This document shows, one piece after another, positions 38,777-47,688 of a DNA stretch of 64,000 bases. How positions within the stretch are numbered: the first letter of the stretch is position 1; the number at the start of each line of letters is the position of its first letter. Under the pieces are notes generated by a model. That model made no database searches. It had not been told where the DNA came from and saw nothing but the letters and a program-made list of their open reading frames with translations. The position numbers and the translations under genes are program-made. Origin of the DNA: Roseburia_D yibonii (GTDB lineage: Bacteria; Bacillota; Clostridia; Lachnospirales; Lachnospiraceae); assembly GCF_014297335.1 (NCBI RefSeq), contig NZ_JACOQH010000007.1, positions 102,319 to 166,318 of the forward strand, written 5' to 3'.

Positions 38777-40210
38777 TTAAATCTCTTTGTTGTGGCCAAG
38801 GGCGATCTCGGAACCCGGACCGCATTTGGTGATTTCTGTCATGGCGAGAGGAACTTCCCTTGCGAGGATCTCCATGGTGCGCGGGGAACAAAAACCTGCC
38901 TGACAGCGTCCCATACCGGCTCTCGTGCGGCGCTTTACCCCGTCTAAGGAGCGGGCACCGAGCGGACGGCGGATCGCGTCGATGATCTCACCCTCGGAGA
39001 TCATCTCACAGCGGCAGATGATATTTCCGTAAGCCGGCTGTCTTTTGATCAGCGCATTGCGTTCCTCGATGGATAAGGTTTCCGGTCGCAGGATGCCTTT
39101 TCTGGCTGCGATGAAACCGGATTTTTTTGTGAGGGACATCCGGTCGCGGATCAGCTCCGCAAGAAAGACGCCGATCGCCGGTGCGGAGGAAAGCCCCGGT
39201 GATTCAATGCCTGCCGCCTCAAAAAAGAGCGGTGCGTCAGAAGCTTCCCGCAGGATAAAGTCATCGTTATCTTCATGTGCGCGCAGTCCGGCAAACGAGG
39301 TGATGACCTGGCGCATCGGGACATTTTTTACGCTTAAGGCAGCGGTGGCGGCAAGGGAGCCCAGTCCCTCTGCGGTGGTGTTCGTTCCCTCTTTATTTTC
39401 CGTGTTTTCGGCGGTAGGGCCGACTAACAGGTTGCCGTGTACGGTCGGAGTGACCAAAACGCCCTTCCCCATTTTGCCCGGAAGCTGGAAGATCGTGTGT
39501 GTGACATGGGTTCCGGCGGATTTGTCAAGCAGGCAGTATTCGCCTTTTCTCGCAGTGATGTGGATTGGATCCCTGCTTGCCATGGCGCTTATCACATCGG
39601 CGTAGACACCGGCGGCATTGACGATGGCTCTGCTTTGCAGCGTCTGTCTGTCGGTTGTGATCTCGTAATAGCCGTCCTTTTTTGTGATGGCGGTAACAGC
39701 ATTGTTTAAGAAAAAGGTGACACCGTTTGCCCAGGCATTTTCCGCGAGCGCGATCGTGAAATGGAACGGGCAGACGATCCCGCCGGTCGGCGCGTAGAGG
39801 GCACAGCTTACAGCATCGGAAAGATTTGGTTCCATCTCTTTTGCTTCGGTTTCATTTAATATGCGAAGCCCCGGAACACCGTTTGCCCGGCCGCGCGCGA
39901 GCAGGGTGTTTAAGCCGTCCGAATCCTGGTCTTTTGTACAGACGACAAGGGAGCCGTTGCGCGTAAACGGAATGTCAAGATCTCTTGCGAGATCATCCAT
40001 CATGGCGTTTCCGGCAACGTTTAGGCGTGCTTTTAAAGTGCCGGGAACGGCGTCAAATCCCGCGTGGATGATCGCGCTGTTTGCCTTGGAAGTCCCGCAG
40101 CACACATCCTCCTCCCGCTCGATCACGCAGATGTCCGCGTCATATTTTGACAACTCTCTTGCGATGGCACAGCCGATCACGCCGGCGCCGATAACTGCTA
40201 CATCATACAT
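38777..40210 (-). CDS. glpA: GlpA-like FAD-dependent glycerol-3-phosphate dehydrogenase with [2Fe-2S] BFD domain
   Basis: A 477-residue flavoprotein. The N-terminus has the DAO-type FAD motif AVIGAGVIGCAIARELSKYD. Residues ~395-455 form a BFD-like [2Fe-2S] domain: ICRCEMISEGEIIDAIR and AGMGRCQAGFC supply four Cys. It should oxidise glycerol-3-phosphate to dihydroxyacetone phosphate, passing electrons to the adjacent flavoprotein and DUF1667 protein. First gene of the glp operon, preceded by an antitermination-type leader. Closely related proteins act on other hydroxy acids, so the substrate rests partly on the glpP neighbour. Confidence 0.88.
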   Translation of the reverse strand: MYDVAVIGAGVIGCAIARELSKYDADICVIEREEDVCCGTSKANSAIIHAGFDAVPGTLKARLNVAGNAMMDDLARDLDIPFTRNGSLVVCTKDQDSDGLNTLLARGRANGVPGLRILNETEAKEMEPNLSDAVSCALYAPTGGIVCPFHFTIALAENAWANGVTFFLNNAVTAITKKDGYYEITTDRQTLQSRAIVNAAGVYADVISAMASRDPIHITARKGEYCLLDKSAGTHVTHTIFQLPGKMGKGVLVTPTVHGNLLVGPTAENTENKEGTNTTAEGLGSLAATAALSVKNVPMRQVITSFAGLRAHEDNDDFILREASDAPLFFEAAGIESPGLSSAPAIGVFLAELIRDRMSLTKKSGFIAARKGILRPETLSIEERNALIKRQPAYGNIICRCEMISEGEIIDAIRRPLGARSLDGVKRRTRAGMGRCQAGFCSPRTMEILAREVPLAMTEITKCGPGSEIALGHNKEI

Positions 40211-40236
40211 AGTCGCATCTCCTTTTCATTTTCCAA

Positions 40237-40290
40237 ATAAAAAAGCAAGGGAAACAAAGCTGCCATGCAGCCTCATCTACCTTGCTCACG
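40237..40290 (-). terminator. Leader terminator of the glp operon, candidate GlpP antitermination target
   Basis: Read on the minus strand, AGCAAGG (40280-40286 complement) pairs with CCTTGCT (40244-40250 complement) followed by a T-run (40237-40243), lying between the promoter and the glpA start. An inner hairpin GCTGC/GCAGC occupies 40259-40271. A terminator inside a 5' leader of a glp operon that encodes GlpP fits the Bacillus scheme. Confidence 0.75.
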
Positions 40291-40323
40291 TCTCTGGTAT
40301 CGGTTTATTTATTGATTACTTTT

Positions 40324-40352
40324 ATCATAACATTTTAAGGTGGAAATAGCAA
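40324..40352 (-). promoter_or_regulatory. Promoter of the glp operon
   Basis: Minus-strand TTGCTA (40347-40352), 17 bp, TATGAT (40324-40329). Leader of about 107 nt to the ATG at 40210. Confidence 0.8.
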
Positions 40353-40375
40353 GAGCGTAAAATTGTCTGGATTCG

Positions 40376-40404
40376 TTGACAAAAGAAATATCTCATTATA
40401 TCAT
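40376..40404 (+). promoter_or_regulatory. Promoter of the WYL regulator
   Basis: TTGACA (40376-40381), 17 bp, TATCAT (40399-40404). Transcription would start near 40411, which excludes in-frame start codons at 40376 and 40403. Divergent from the glp promoter 24 bp away. Confidence 0.8.
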
Positions 40405-40432
40405 GGTTTTAAGGGAAAGAGCGGGTGGTGAA

Positions 40433-41464
40433 ATGGCAAGATCTTATCAGCAGAAATTAAAGATCCTCTGCTTGTTAAAGATACTGAAAGAGGAGACGGA
40501 CGAGAAGCATCCGCTTACAACAACACAGCTGATCGAACGGCTTTTGGCATATGGGATCCAGGCGGAGCGAAAGAGTATTTATAACGATATTGCGGCGCTT
40601 GAGGATTTTGGCGTGGATATTATAAAAGTGACGCAAAAACCCGGTGGATACTATCTGGGAGAGCGCGAGTTCGAGCTGGCGGAGTTAAAGCTTTTGGTAG
40701 ACGCGGTGGTGGCATCCAAGTTTATCACGACGAAGAAATCGAGGGAGCTGATCCACAAGCTGGAAACGCTTACGAGCAGGGAAAACGCGAAGCAGTTAAA
40801 CCGTCAGGTTGTGGTGACAAACCGCAGTAAGGCGGTGAATGAGAAGATCTACTACAATGTGGACAAGATCCACAGCGCGATCGCAAAAGGCGTAAAGATC
40901 CGGTTCCAGTATTTTGCGTGGACGGTCGATAAGCAGATGGAATTAAAAAGAGACGGCGGATTTTATGAGGTCAGTCCGTTTTTGCTTTCCTGGGATGATG
41001 AAAACTATTATCTGATCGCCTACGACGCGAAAGCCGGGATCATCAAGCACTTCCGTGTGGATAAGATGCTTCGGATCTCGTTGTGCAGGGAAGCGAGAGA
41101 GGGAGCGGAAGAGTTTGCGGATTTTGATGTCGGCGCGTATACGAAAAAAACATTTGGCATGTTTGCCGGTGAAGAAGAAGTGGTGACACTGGTCTGCCGG
41201 AATGAACTGATCGGTGTAATGATCGACCGGTTCGGGCAGGAGGTCAGTACGCGGAGAAGAGATGAGGACAGTTTTTTCCTGCGGACGAAGGTCGCGGTGA
41301 GCAGACAGTTCTTCGGATGGCTGACGGGGCTTGGAGACGGCGTGCGCATACAGGCACCGGAAGATGTGCGGCAGCGTTACTGCAGATATCTTGATCGGAT
41401 TTTGGAAGACTATGGAAAAAAGAGCGGAGATGATGACGATGGAAGAAAAAACTTTATTTCATAA
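40433..41464 (+). CDS. WYL-domain transcriptional regulator
   Basis: A 343-residue protein. Start at 40433 (MARSYQQKLKILCLLKIL) is consistent with the promoter position and GGGTGGTG upstream. The N-terminal ~75 residues are a winged HTH (TTTQLIERLLAYGIQAERKS, IYNDIAALEDFGVDI). A WYL domain follows (KIRFQYFAWTVDKQ, VSPFLLSWDDENYYLIAYD, HFRVDKMLRI) and a WCX-type C-terminus. Ligands of WYL proteins are mostly unknown. It faces the glp operon across a shared promoter region, so control of that operon is possible but untested. Confidence 0.9.
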   Translation: MARSYQQKLKILCLLKILKEETDEKHPLTTTQLIERLLAYGIQAERKSIYNDIAALEDFGVDIIKVTQKPGGYYLGEREFELAELKLLVDAVVASKFITTKKSRELIHKLETLTSRENAKQLNRQVVVTNRSKAVNEKIYYNVDKIHSAIAKGVKIRFQYFAWTVDKQMELKRDGGFYEVSPFLLSWDDENYYLIAYDAKAGIIKHFRVDKMLRISLCREAREGAEEFADFDVGAYTKKTFGMFAGEEEVVTLVCRNELIGVMIDRFGQEVSTRRRDEDSFFLRTKVAVSRQFFGWLTGLGDGVRIQAPEDVRQRYCRYLDRILEDYGKKSGDDDDGRKNFIS

Positions 41465-41861
41465 CGCGCGGTATTGCAAGGACTGTGGCACAATACTGTT
41501 AGACAGCTACACAAGGGATCTGTGCAGTAACTGCGAGGCACAGCGTATTTTCGATGAGGTGCGCGACTACATACGCAGCCAGGATGTCAATGAATATGAT
41601 GTCGCGAAACATTTTGATATTCCGGTCGGTATGGTGCAGCAGTGGATCAAGGAAGGACGCATCCAGTACAAGGAACGCGGGGAAAAGACGATCATGAACG
41701 CGTTCTGCCAGCGCTGCGGCGCAAAGGTCACCTTTGGTACGCTCTGCCAGAAGTGCTTAAAGGAAATGAACGACCAGCGCAAGGGCTACGGCGTAAAGGC
41801 GGTCAGCACCGAGGAAGAAAACGGAAAGCTGCGTTTCTTAGAGAATGTAACCGAAAAATAA
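41439..41861 (+). CDS. Double zinc-ribbon protein with central HTH
   Basis: A 140-residue protein. Of the clustered ATGs at 41430, 41433 and 41439 the last is best spaced from GGAG (41426-41429). It overlaps the end of the WYL gene by 26 bp. Order: zinc ribbon 1 (CKDCG...CSNCE), an HTH-like segment (VNEYDVAKHFDIPVGMVQQW) resembling a MerR/excisionase-type fold, and zinc ribbon 2 (CQRCG...CQKCL). The layout recalls flagellar-operon proteins of the YvyF type, but no flagellar genes are near. Probably a DNA- or RNA-binding regulator coupled to the WYL gene; function unknown. Confidence 0.8.
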   Translation: MEEKTLFHNARYCKDCGTILLDSYTRDLCSNCEAQRIFDEVRDYIRSQDVNEYDVAKHFDIPVGMVQQWIKEGRIQYKERGEKTIMNAFCQRCGAKVTFGTLCQKCLKEMNDQRKGYGVKAVSTEEENGKLRFLENVTEK

Positions 41862-41869
41862 GAAAAGAA

Positions 41870-41916
41870 ATAAAAAAGGATCGCTTGCGGGAGAAATCTG
41901 CAAGCGATCCTTTTCT
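41870..41916. terminator. Strong bidirectional terminator
   Basis: AAAAGGATCGCTTGC (about 41874-41888) pairs perfectly with GCAAGCGATCCTTTT (41900-41914). Runs of A and T on both sides let it serve both the plus-strand pair and the converging pyrG. Confidence 0.95.
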
Positions 41917-41930
41917 ATGTGAAGAATTTT

Positions 41931-43541
41931 TTATGCGTTCTTTTTGTCGATCGCGGCCTTTACAAAGCCCTTGAACAACGGATGTGGACGGTTCGGTCTG
42001 GATTTGAATTCCGGGTGCGCCTGTGTGGCAACGAACCACGGATGTGCAGGAATCTCAACCATTTCCACGATTCTGCCGTCCGGAGAAAGTCCGGAGAGCT
42101 CCATGCCCTTTTCCGTTAAGATGTTACGGAAGTCGTTGTTGACTTCATATCTGTGACGATGTCTCTCATGGATGATCTCTTCGCCGTACAGTGTATAAGC
42201 CTTGGAATCTTTCTTCAGTACACATGGATAAGATCCGAGTCTTAAAGTACCACCGATATCTTCAACGCCATCCTGATCCGGCATCAGCGCAATGACCGGA
42301 TGTGTGGTGTTCGGATCCAATTCGATACTGTGTGCGTCGTGCAGTCCGCAGACATGACGCGCGTATTCGATGATGGATACCTGCATACCAAGGCAGAGAC
42401 CAAGGTAAGGAACCTGATTTTCTCTCGCGTATTTTGCGGCAAGGATCATGCCTTCAACGCCACGGCTGCCGAATCCGCCAGGAACAAGGATACCGGAAAC
42501 ATCACCGAGCACCTGGGAAATATTTTCCTCGGTCAGTGTCTCGGAATCCACCCATTTGAGATTTACGGTCGCGCGCTCTGCGATACCGCCGTGTTTTAAC
42601 GCTTCCACAACAGAAATGTAAGCGTCGTGGAGCTGGGTGTATTTTCCAACTAAAGCGATGTTTACATCCTGTACCGGATTCTTTAATGCCTCAACCATAT
42701 CTTTCCAGTCGGCAAGATCCGGGTCCGGGCAGTCCAGATGGAGACTTTCACAGGCAACCTTCGCAAGGTTTTCTGCTTCCATCGCAAGCGGAGCTTCATA
42801 TAAATATTCTACGTCAAGGTTCTGGAGTACATGATCTCCCGGTACGTTACAAAACAGAGCGATCTTGTCCTTTAATCCCTGGTCGAGCGGATGCTCGGAA
42901 CGGCATACGATGATATCCGGCTGGATTCCCATACCCTGAAGTTCTTTTACGCTTGCCTGTGTCGGTTTGGTCTTCAGCTCACCGGAAGCCTTGATGTAAG
43001 GGATCAGTGTAACGTGAATCAGAATCGCGTTTTCATGTCCGACTTCATGCTGGAACTGACGGATCGATTCGAGGAACGGCTGGCTTTCGATATCACCTAC
43101 GGTACCACCGACTTCGATGATGGCGATATGCGTCTCATCCGTAGCGGAAAAATTGCGGTAGAAACGGCTCTTAATCTCGTTTGTGATGTGCGGGATGACC
43201 TGAACCGTGCCTCCGCCAAAATCACCACGGCGTTCTTTCTGGAGAACAGACCAGTATACTTTTCCGGTTGTGACGTTGGAATTTTTGGTCAGGCTCTCGT
43301 CGATGAATCTTTCATAGTGTCCGAGATCGAGGTCGGTCTCAGCACCGTCATCGGTAACGAAAACTTCTCCGTGCTGGATCGGGTTCATGGTACCCGGATC
43401 GATGTTGATGTACGGATCGAATTTCTGCATGGTAACTTTGTAGCCGCGGGCTTTCAAAAGACGTCCCAGGGATGCGGCAGTGATTCCTTTTCCGAGACCG
43501 GAAACAACACCGCCAGTGACGAAGACGTATTTTACAGGCAT
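41931..43541 (-). CDS. pyrG: CTP synthase
   Basis: A 536-residue cytoplasmic enzyme making CTP from UTP, ATP and glutamine. The N-terminal synthetase domain starts KYVFVTGGVVSGLGKGITAA; DPYINIDPGTMNPIQHGEVF and TVGDIESQPF are conserved. The C-terminal class I glutaminase shows GGFGSRGVEGM, the nucleophile elbow GLCLGMQ, and the His/Glu pair near HPEFKSRP. AAGGAGG precedes the ATG on the minus strand. Transcribed alone, with no reiterative-initiation start sequence that I could confirm. Confidence 0.98.
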   Translation of the reverse strand: MPVKYVFVTGGVVSGLGKGITAASLGRLLKARGYKVTMQKFDPYINIDPGTMNPIQHGEVFVTDDGAETDLDLGHYERFIDESLTKNSNVTTGKVYWSVLQKERRGDFGGGTVQVIPHITNEIKSRFYRNFSATDETHIAIIEVGGTVGDIESQPFLESIRQFQHEVGHENAILIHVTLIPYIKASGELKTKPTQASVKELQGMGIQPDIIVCRSEHPLDQGLKDKIALFCNVPGDHVLQNLDVEYLYEAPLAMEAENLAKVACESLHLDCPDPDLADWKDMVEALKNPVQDVNIALVGKYTQLHDAYISVVEALKHGGIAERATVNLKWVDSETLTEENISQVLGDVSGILVPGGFGSRGVEGMILAAKYARENQVPYLGLCLGMQVSIIEYARHVCGLHDAHSIELDPNTTHPVIALMPDQDGVEDIGGTLRLGSYPCVLKKDSKAYTLYGEEIIHERHRHRYEVNNDFRNILTEKGMELSGLSPDGRIVEMVEIPAHPWFVATQAHPEFKSRPNRPHPLFKGFVKAAIDKKNA

Positions 43542-43609
43542 AGATAAATCCTCCTTATGATAAATGGTATATAAAAATTTAAAAGGTCTACGTTAAAAAT
43601 AACCAATAT

Positions 43610-43638
43610 ATTATATAACTTGTCCGGTAAAAAATCCA
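43610..43638 (-). promoter_or_regulatory. Promoter of pyrG
   Basis: Minus-strand TATAAT (43610-43615); the best -35 at 17 bp (TGGATT) is weak. Confidence 0.5.
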
Positions 43639-43718
43639 GCTGTTTTTCAAAAAGATTTTTGTTTGATTTTTGTTTAGAAAAATTTAAGAAAAAAGGGAAA
43701 AAGTTCATGAACTATATA

Positions 43719-43747
43719 TTGCTTAATTTTTATTTTAAACATATAAT
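43719..43747 (+). promoter_or_regulatory. Sigma-A promoter of ftsH-uvrC
   Basis: TTGCTT (43719-43724), 17 bp AT-only spacer, perfect TATAAT (43742-43747). No CIRCE element or CtsR box was seen near it. Confidence 0.85.
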
Positions 43748-43801
43748 AAAGAAGATATTATAAAGAGCGGAAACGCTTTTTATATACATGCGGAGGACAA
43801 A

Positions 43802-45724
43802 ATGGATAATCAACAGGGACCAAACAACAACAACGGGGATAAAAGAAATGATAAAAACGGGCAGATGCTCTTAATGCTCATTGTCGTGACATTAGTAGCG
43901 CTGTTTATTATGAGTCTGGTCACCAGACTTGAGACATCGTCGATGTCGAAAGAGATCTCCTATACGGAGTTCTTAAATATGATCAATGAAGACAAGGTTG
44001 CGGCGGTTGAATTCGCTTCACAGCAGATCAATATCACGCCGAAGACAGAAAAAGGATCGATCTCACTTACGACCTATTACACCGGATATGTGAATGATTC
44101 CGAGTTGCTTCCTTTATTAAAGGAAAAGGATATCGACATCCGCGCGACCATACCGGACAACACGTCCACCTGGGTATACAATATCTTAAGCTTTGTGATA
44201 CCGCTCGTGCTCGTGTGGATCCTGCTCGGCTTTTTGATGAAGCGCATGGGCGGCGGAGGCATGATGGGTGTCGGAAAGAGCAATGCCAAGGTTTATGTGG
44301 AAAAGAGCACCGGCGTTACCTTTAAGGATGTCGCCGGTCAGGATGAGGCGAAAGAGTCCTTACAGGAAGTCGTGGACTTTTTGCACAATCCCGGCAAATA
44401 TACCCAGATCGGTGCGAAGCTGCCGAAGGGTGCGCTTTTGGTAGGACCTCCTGGAACCGGGAAGACACTGCTTGCCAAGGCGGTCGCCGGAGAAGCCGGA
44501 GTACCGTTCTTCTCGCTTGCGGGTTCGGATTTTGTGGAGATGTTTGTCGGTGTCGGCGCGTCCCGTGTCAGGGATCTCTTTAAGGAGGCGCAGAAGCAGG
44601 CACCGTGTATCATCTTTATCGATGAGATCGATGCGATCGGTAAGAGCCGTGACAGCAGATACGGCGGCGGTAACGACGAGCGTGAACAGACGTTGAACCA
44701 GCTTCTGGCGGAGATGGATGGATTTGACACGTCCAAGGGACTTTTGATCCTTGCGGCGACCAACCGTCCGGAGGTACTCGACAAGGCGCTGCTCCGTCCG
44801 GGCCGTTTTGACCGGAGGATCATCGTGGATAAGCCGGATCTGAAGGGAAGGCTTGAGACCTTAAAGGTACATTCCAAGGATGTGCTGATGGCGGATGACG
44901 TGGATCTGGATGCGCTTGCGCTTGCGTCTGCGGGACTGGTCGGATCTGACCTTGCGAACATGATCAACGAGGCGGCGATCAACGCGGTCAAGAAAGGCCG
45001 TAAGTTTGTCACACAGGCGGATCTGTTTGAAGCGTTTGAGATCGTGGCAGTAGGCGGCAAGGAGAAGAAAGACCGCGCGATGAGTGATAAGGAAAAGAAG
45101 ATCGTTTCCTATCATGAGGTCGGACATGCAATGGTTACCGCGCTTCAGAAGAACACCGAGCCGGTACAGAAGATCACGATCGTGCCGCGTACGATGGGTG
45201 CGCTTGGTTATACCCTGCAGACACCGGAAGAAGAGAAGTTCCTGCAGACCAAGGAAGAACTTGAGGCGAAGATCGTTACTTATATGGCGGGGCGCGCGGC
45301 GGAAGAGATCGTGTTCCATTCCGTGACGAGCGGTGCCGCAAACGATATTGAACAGGCGACGAAGATCGCGCGGGCGATGATCACGCAGTTTGGTATGTCA
45401 GAGAAATTCGGAATGATGAGTCTCGCAAGTGTGGAGAACCAGTATCTCGATGGCAGAGCAGCGTTAAACTGCGGCGAACAGACGGCATCCCAGATCGATC
45501 AGGAAGTGTTGCAGATGATCAATCACAGCTATGAGGAAGCGAAGCGTCTTCTGAATGAAAACCGTGAGGTGCTCGATAAGATCGCGGAATACCTGTATGA
45601 GCATGAGACGATCACCGGAAAAGAATTTATGAAGATATTCCGTGAACTGAAAGGAATCCCGGAACCGGGACAGGAAACGGAAGCAGCAGTATCGGACGAT
45701 ATGTTTGTGGATGATGAGGTATAA
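43802..45724 (+). CDS. ftsH: ATP-dependent zinc metalloprotease FtsH
   Basis: A 640-residue membrane AAA+ protease that degrades misfolded membrane proteins and regulators. After a hydrophilic N-terminal ~20 residues there is TM1 (LLMLIVVTLVALFIMSLV), an outward domain to ~115 and TM2 (ILSFVIPLVLVWILLGFLM). Then Walker A GPPGTGKT, Walker B FIDEIDAIG, SRH region PGRFDRRI and zinc motif HEVGH. The last codon overlaps the uvrC start (TAATG). GCGGAGGA precedes the ATG. Confidence 0.98.
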   Translation: MDNQQGPNNNNGDKRNDKNGQMLLMLIVVTLVALFIMSLVTRLETSSMSKEISYTEFLNMINEDKVAAVEFASQQINITPKTEKGSISLTTYYTGYVNDSELLPLLKEKDIDIRATIPDNTSTWVYNILSFVIPLVLVWILLGFLMKRMGGGGMMGVGKSNAKVYVEKSTGVTFKDVAGQDEAKESLQEVVDFLHNPGKYTQIGAKLPKGALLVGPPGTGKTLLAKAVAGEAGVPFFSLAGSDFVEMFVGVGASRVRDLFKEAQKQAPCIIFIDEIDAIGKSRDSRYGGGNDEREQTLNQLLAEMDGFDTSKGLLILAATNRPEVLDKALLRPGRFDRRIIVDKPDLKGRLETLKVHSKDVLMADDVDLDALALASAGLVGSDLANMINEAAINAVKKGRKFVTQADLFEAFEIVAVGGKEKKDRAMSDKEKKIVSYHEVGHAMVTALQKNTEPVQKITIVPRTMGALGYTLQTPEEEKFLQTKEELEAKIVTYMAGRAAEEIVFHSVTSGAANDIEQATKIARAMITQFGMSEKFGMMSLASVENQYLDGRAALNCGEQTASQIDQEVLQMINHSYEEAKRLLNENREVLDKIAEYLYEHETITGKEFMKIFRELKGIPEPGQETEAAVSDDMFVDDEV

Positions 45725-47610
45725 TGTTTGACATTGAACAGGAATTAAAAAAACTCCCGGATAAACCGGGAGTTTATATTATGCATGATGCCGCGGATGA
45801 GATCATCTATGTAGGTAAGGCGGTAAATTTAAAGAACCGGGTGAGGCAGTATTTCCGCCCGAGTCATGATGAAGGTCCGAAGAAAGCGAAGATGGTGACG
45901 CAGATCCGGCGCTTTGAGTACATCATTACGGACTCTGAATTAGAGGCACTGGTGTTGGAATGCAATCTGATCAAGGAGCACCGGCCAAAATATAATACCA
46001 TGTTAAGGGATGATAAGACGTACCCTTACATCAAGGTGACTCTTGGAGAAGATTTTCCAAGAGTCCTCTTTTCACGTCTGATAAGGAAAGACAAGTCAAA
46101 GTATTTCGGACCGTATACCAGCGCGGGAGCCGTGAAAGATACGATCGAACTGATCCAGAAGATGTACCAGATCCGCACCTGCAGCCGGAATCTGCCAAAA
46201 GACATCGGAAAGGATCGTCCGTGTCTCAACTATCACATCAAGAAGTGCAACGCACCGTGCCAGGGTTATATCAGCAAAGAGGAATACCGCAAGTCGATCG
46301 ACATGGTACTTTCCTTTTTGAACGGAAATTATCAGCCGGTCTTAAAGGATCTCGAAACAAGGATGATGCAGGCATCGGATCAGATGGAATTTGAACGCGC
46401 GATCGAATACCGGGAACTGTTAAACAGCGTAAAGCAGATCGCGCAGAAGCAGAAGATCACGAGTTTTGACGGAGAGGACAAGGACATCATAGCGCTTGCC
46501 AATGACGAGCGGGACGCGGTGGTACAGGTCTTTTTTATCCGCGGCGGAAAGCTGATCGGGCGGGAACATTTTTATGTGCGTGTCGCGGCGGAGGACAGTG
46601 AGGGTCAGGTACTCACGACCTTTGTGAAGCAGTTTTATTCCGGCACACCGTTTCTGCCGAAGGAGATCATGCTGTCTGCGGAGATCGAGGATATACCGGT
46701 CATCGAAGAATGGCTGTCCGCAAAGCGCGGCGCGCGTGTATACATCCGTGTGCCGCAAAAGGGCATGAAAGAAAAGCTCGTCGAACTTGCGAAAAAGAAT
46801 GCAGAGCTGGTATTGAGCCAGGACAGAGAGAGGATCAAGCGGGAAGAGGGCAGGACGATCGGAGCGTTAAAGGAGATCGAGAAGCTGCTCGATATGCAGG
46901 GACTGAACCGCATCGAAGCATACGATATATCAAACATCAGCGGATTCCAGACCGTAGGATCCATGATCGTGTATGAGAAGGGAAAACCATGCAGAAGCGA
47001 TTACCGGAAATTCCGCTTAAAGACGATCCAGGGGCCGGATGATTACGCTTCCATGCATGAAGTCCTAACCAGACGTTTTTTACATGGAATAGAGGAAAAG
47101 AAAGAACTGCAGGAAAAACAGATGGATGAGGAGTTTGGAAGCTTTACCAGATTCCCGGATCTGATCATGATGGACGGTGGAAAGGGTCAGGTCAATATCG
47201 CGCTTTCCGTACTTTCCGAGCTGCATCTTAATATTCCTGTCTGCGGTATGGTAAAGGATGATAATCACCGGACGCGCGGGTTATACTATAATAACGTGGA
47301 GATCCCGATCGAGCGGACGAGTGAGGGATTTAAGCTGATCACGAGGATCCAGGACGAAGCGCACCGGTTTGCCATTGAATACCACAGATCCCTGCGCAGC
47401 AAGGTGCAGGTACATTCGGTGCTGGACGACATAGAAGGAATCGGTGAGACGCGGCGAAAGGCACTGATGCGCCGGTTTCAGTCGGTGGAACGGATCCGGG
47501 AAGCGTCGGTGGAGGAGTTAAAAGAGACGGAGTCCATGAACGAGCGCGCGGCAGAGGCGGTATATGCGTTTTTCCATAAGAAGCCGGAAACGGACCCGGA
47601 AGCGAAATAA
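45724..47610 (+). CDS. uvrC: Excinuclease ABC subunit C
   Basis: A 628-residue DNA repair nuclease making the 3' and 5' incisions in nucleotide excision repair. N-terminal GIY-YIG domain (PGVYIMHDAADEIIYVGKA), a Cys-rich region (IRTCSRNLP...CLNYHIKKCNAPCQG), UVR helices near residue 210, RNase-H-like domain (AYDISNISGFQTVGSMIV, DLIMMDGGKGQVNIAL) and C-terminal HhH repeats (IEGIGETRRKALMRRF). Coupled to ftsH by one-base overlap. A terminator-like hairpin lies in its first codons (45751-45775). Confidence 0.97.
   Translation: MFDIEQELKKLPDKPGVYIMHDAADEIIYVGKAVNLKNRVRQYFRPSHDEGPKKAKMVTQIRRFEYIITDSELEALVLECNLIKEHRPKYNTMLRDDKTYPYIKVTLGEDFPRVLFSRLIRKDKSKYFGPYTSAGAVKDTIELIQKMYQIRTCSRNLPKDIGKDRPCLNYHIKKCNAPCQGYISKEEYRKSIDMVLSFLNGNYQPVLKDLETRMMQASDQMEFERAIEYRELLNSVKQIAQKQKITSFDGEDKDIIALANDERDAVVQVFFIRGGKLIGREHFYVRVAAEDSEGQVLTTFVKQFYSGTPFLPKEIMLSAEIEDIPVIEEWLSAKRGARVYIRVPQKGMKEKLVELAKKNAELVLSQDRERIKREEGRTIGALKEIEKLLDMQGLNRIEAYDISNISGFQTVGSMIVYEKGKPCRSDYRKFRLKTIQGPDDYASMHEVLTRRFLHGIEEKKELQEKQMDEEFGSFTRFPDLIMMDGGKGQVNIALSVLSELHLNIPVCGMVKDDNHRTRGLYYNNVEIPIERTSEGFKLITRIQDEAHRFAIEYHRSLRSKVQVHSVLDDIEGIGETRRKALMRRFQSVERIREASVEELKETESMNERAAEAVYAFFHKKPETDPEAK
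45751..45775 (+). promoter_or_regulatory. Terminator-like hairpin inside the start of uvrC
   Basis: AAACTCCCGG, loop ATAAA, CCGGGAGTTT: a perfect 10-bp stem followed by ATATT. It encodes the conserved L-P-D-K-P-G-V stretch of UvrC. When untranslated it could attenuate transcription beyond ftsH; when translated the ribosome would keep it open. Confidence 0.5.
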
Positions 47611-47611
47611 G

Positions 47612-47640
47612 TTGAAGCACAGGGGTTTCTATGCTAAACT
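47612..47640 (+). promoter_or_regulatory. Promoter of the hprK cluster
   Basis: TTGAAG (47612-47617), 17 bp, TAAACT (47635-47640), directly after the uvrC stop. Confidence 0.65.
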
Positions 47641-47688
47641 AAAGGCAGTATCAGAACTATAATTTCAAGATAAAGGAGCGGTAAAGCT

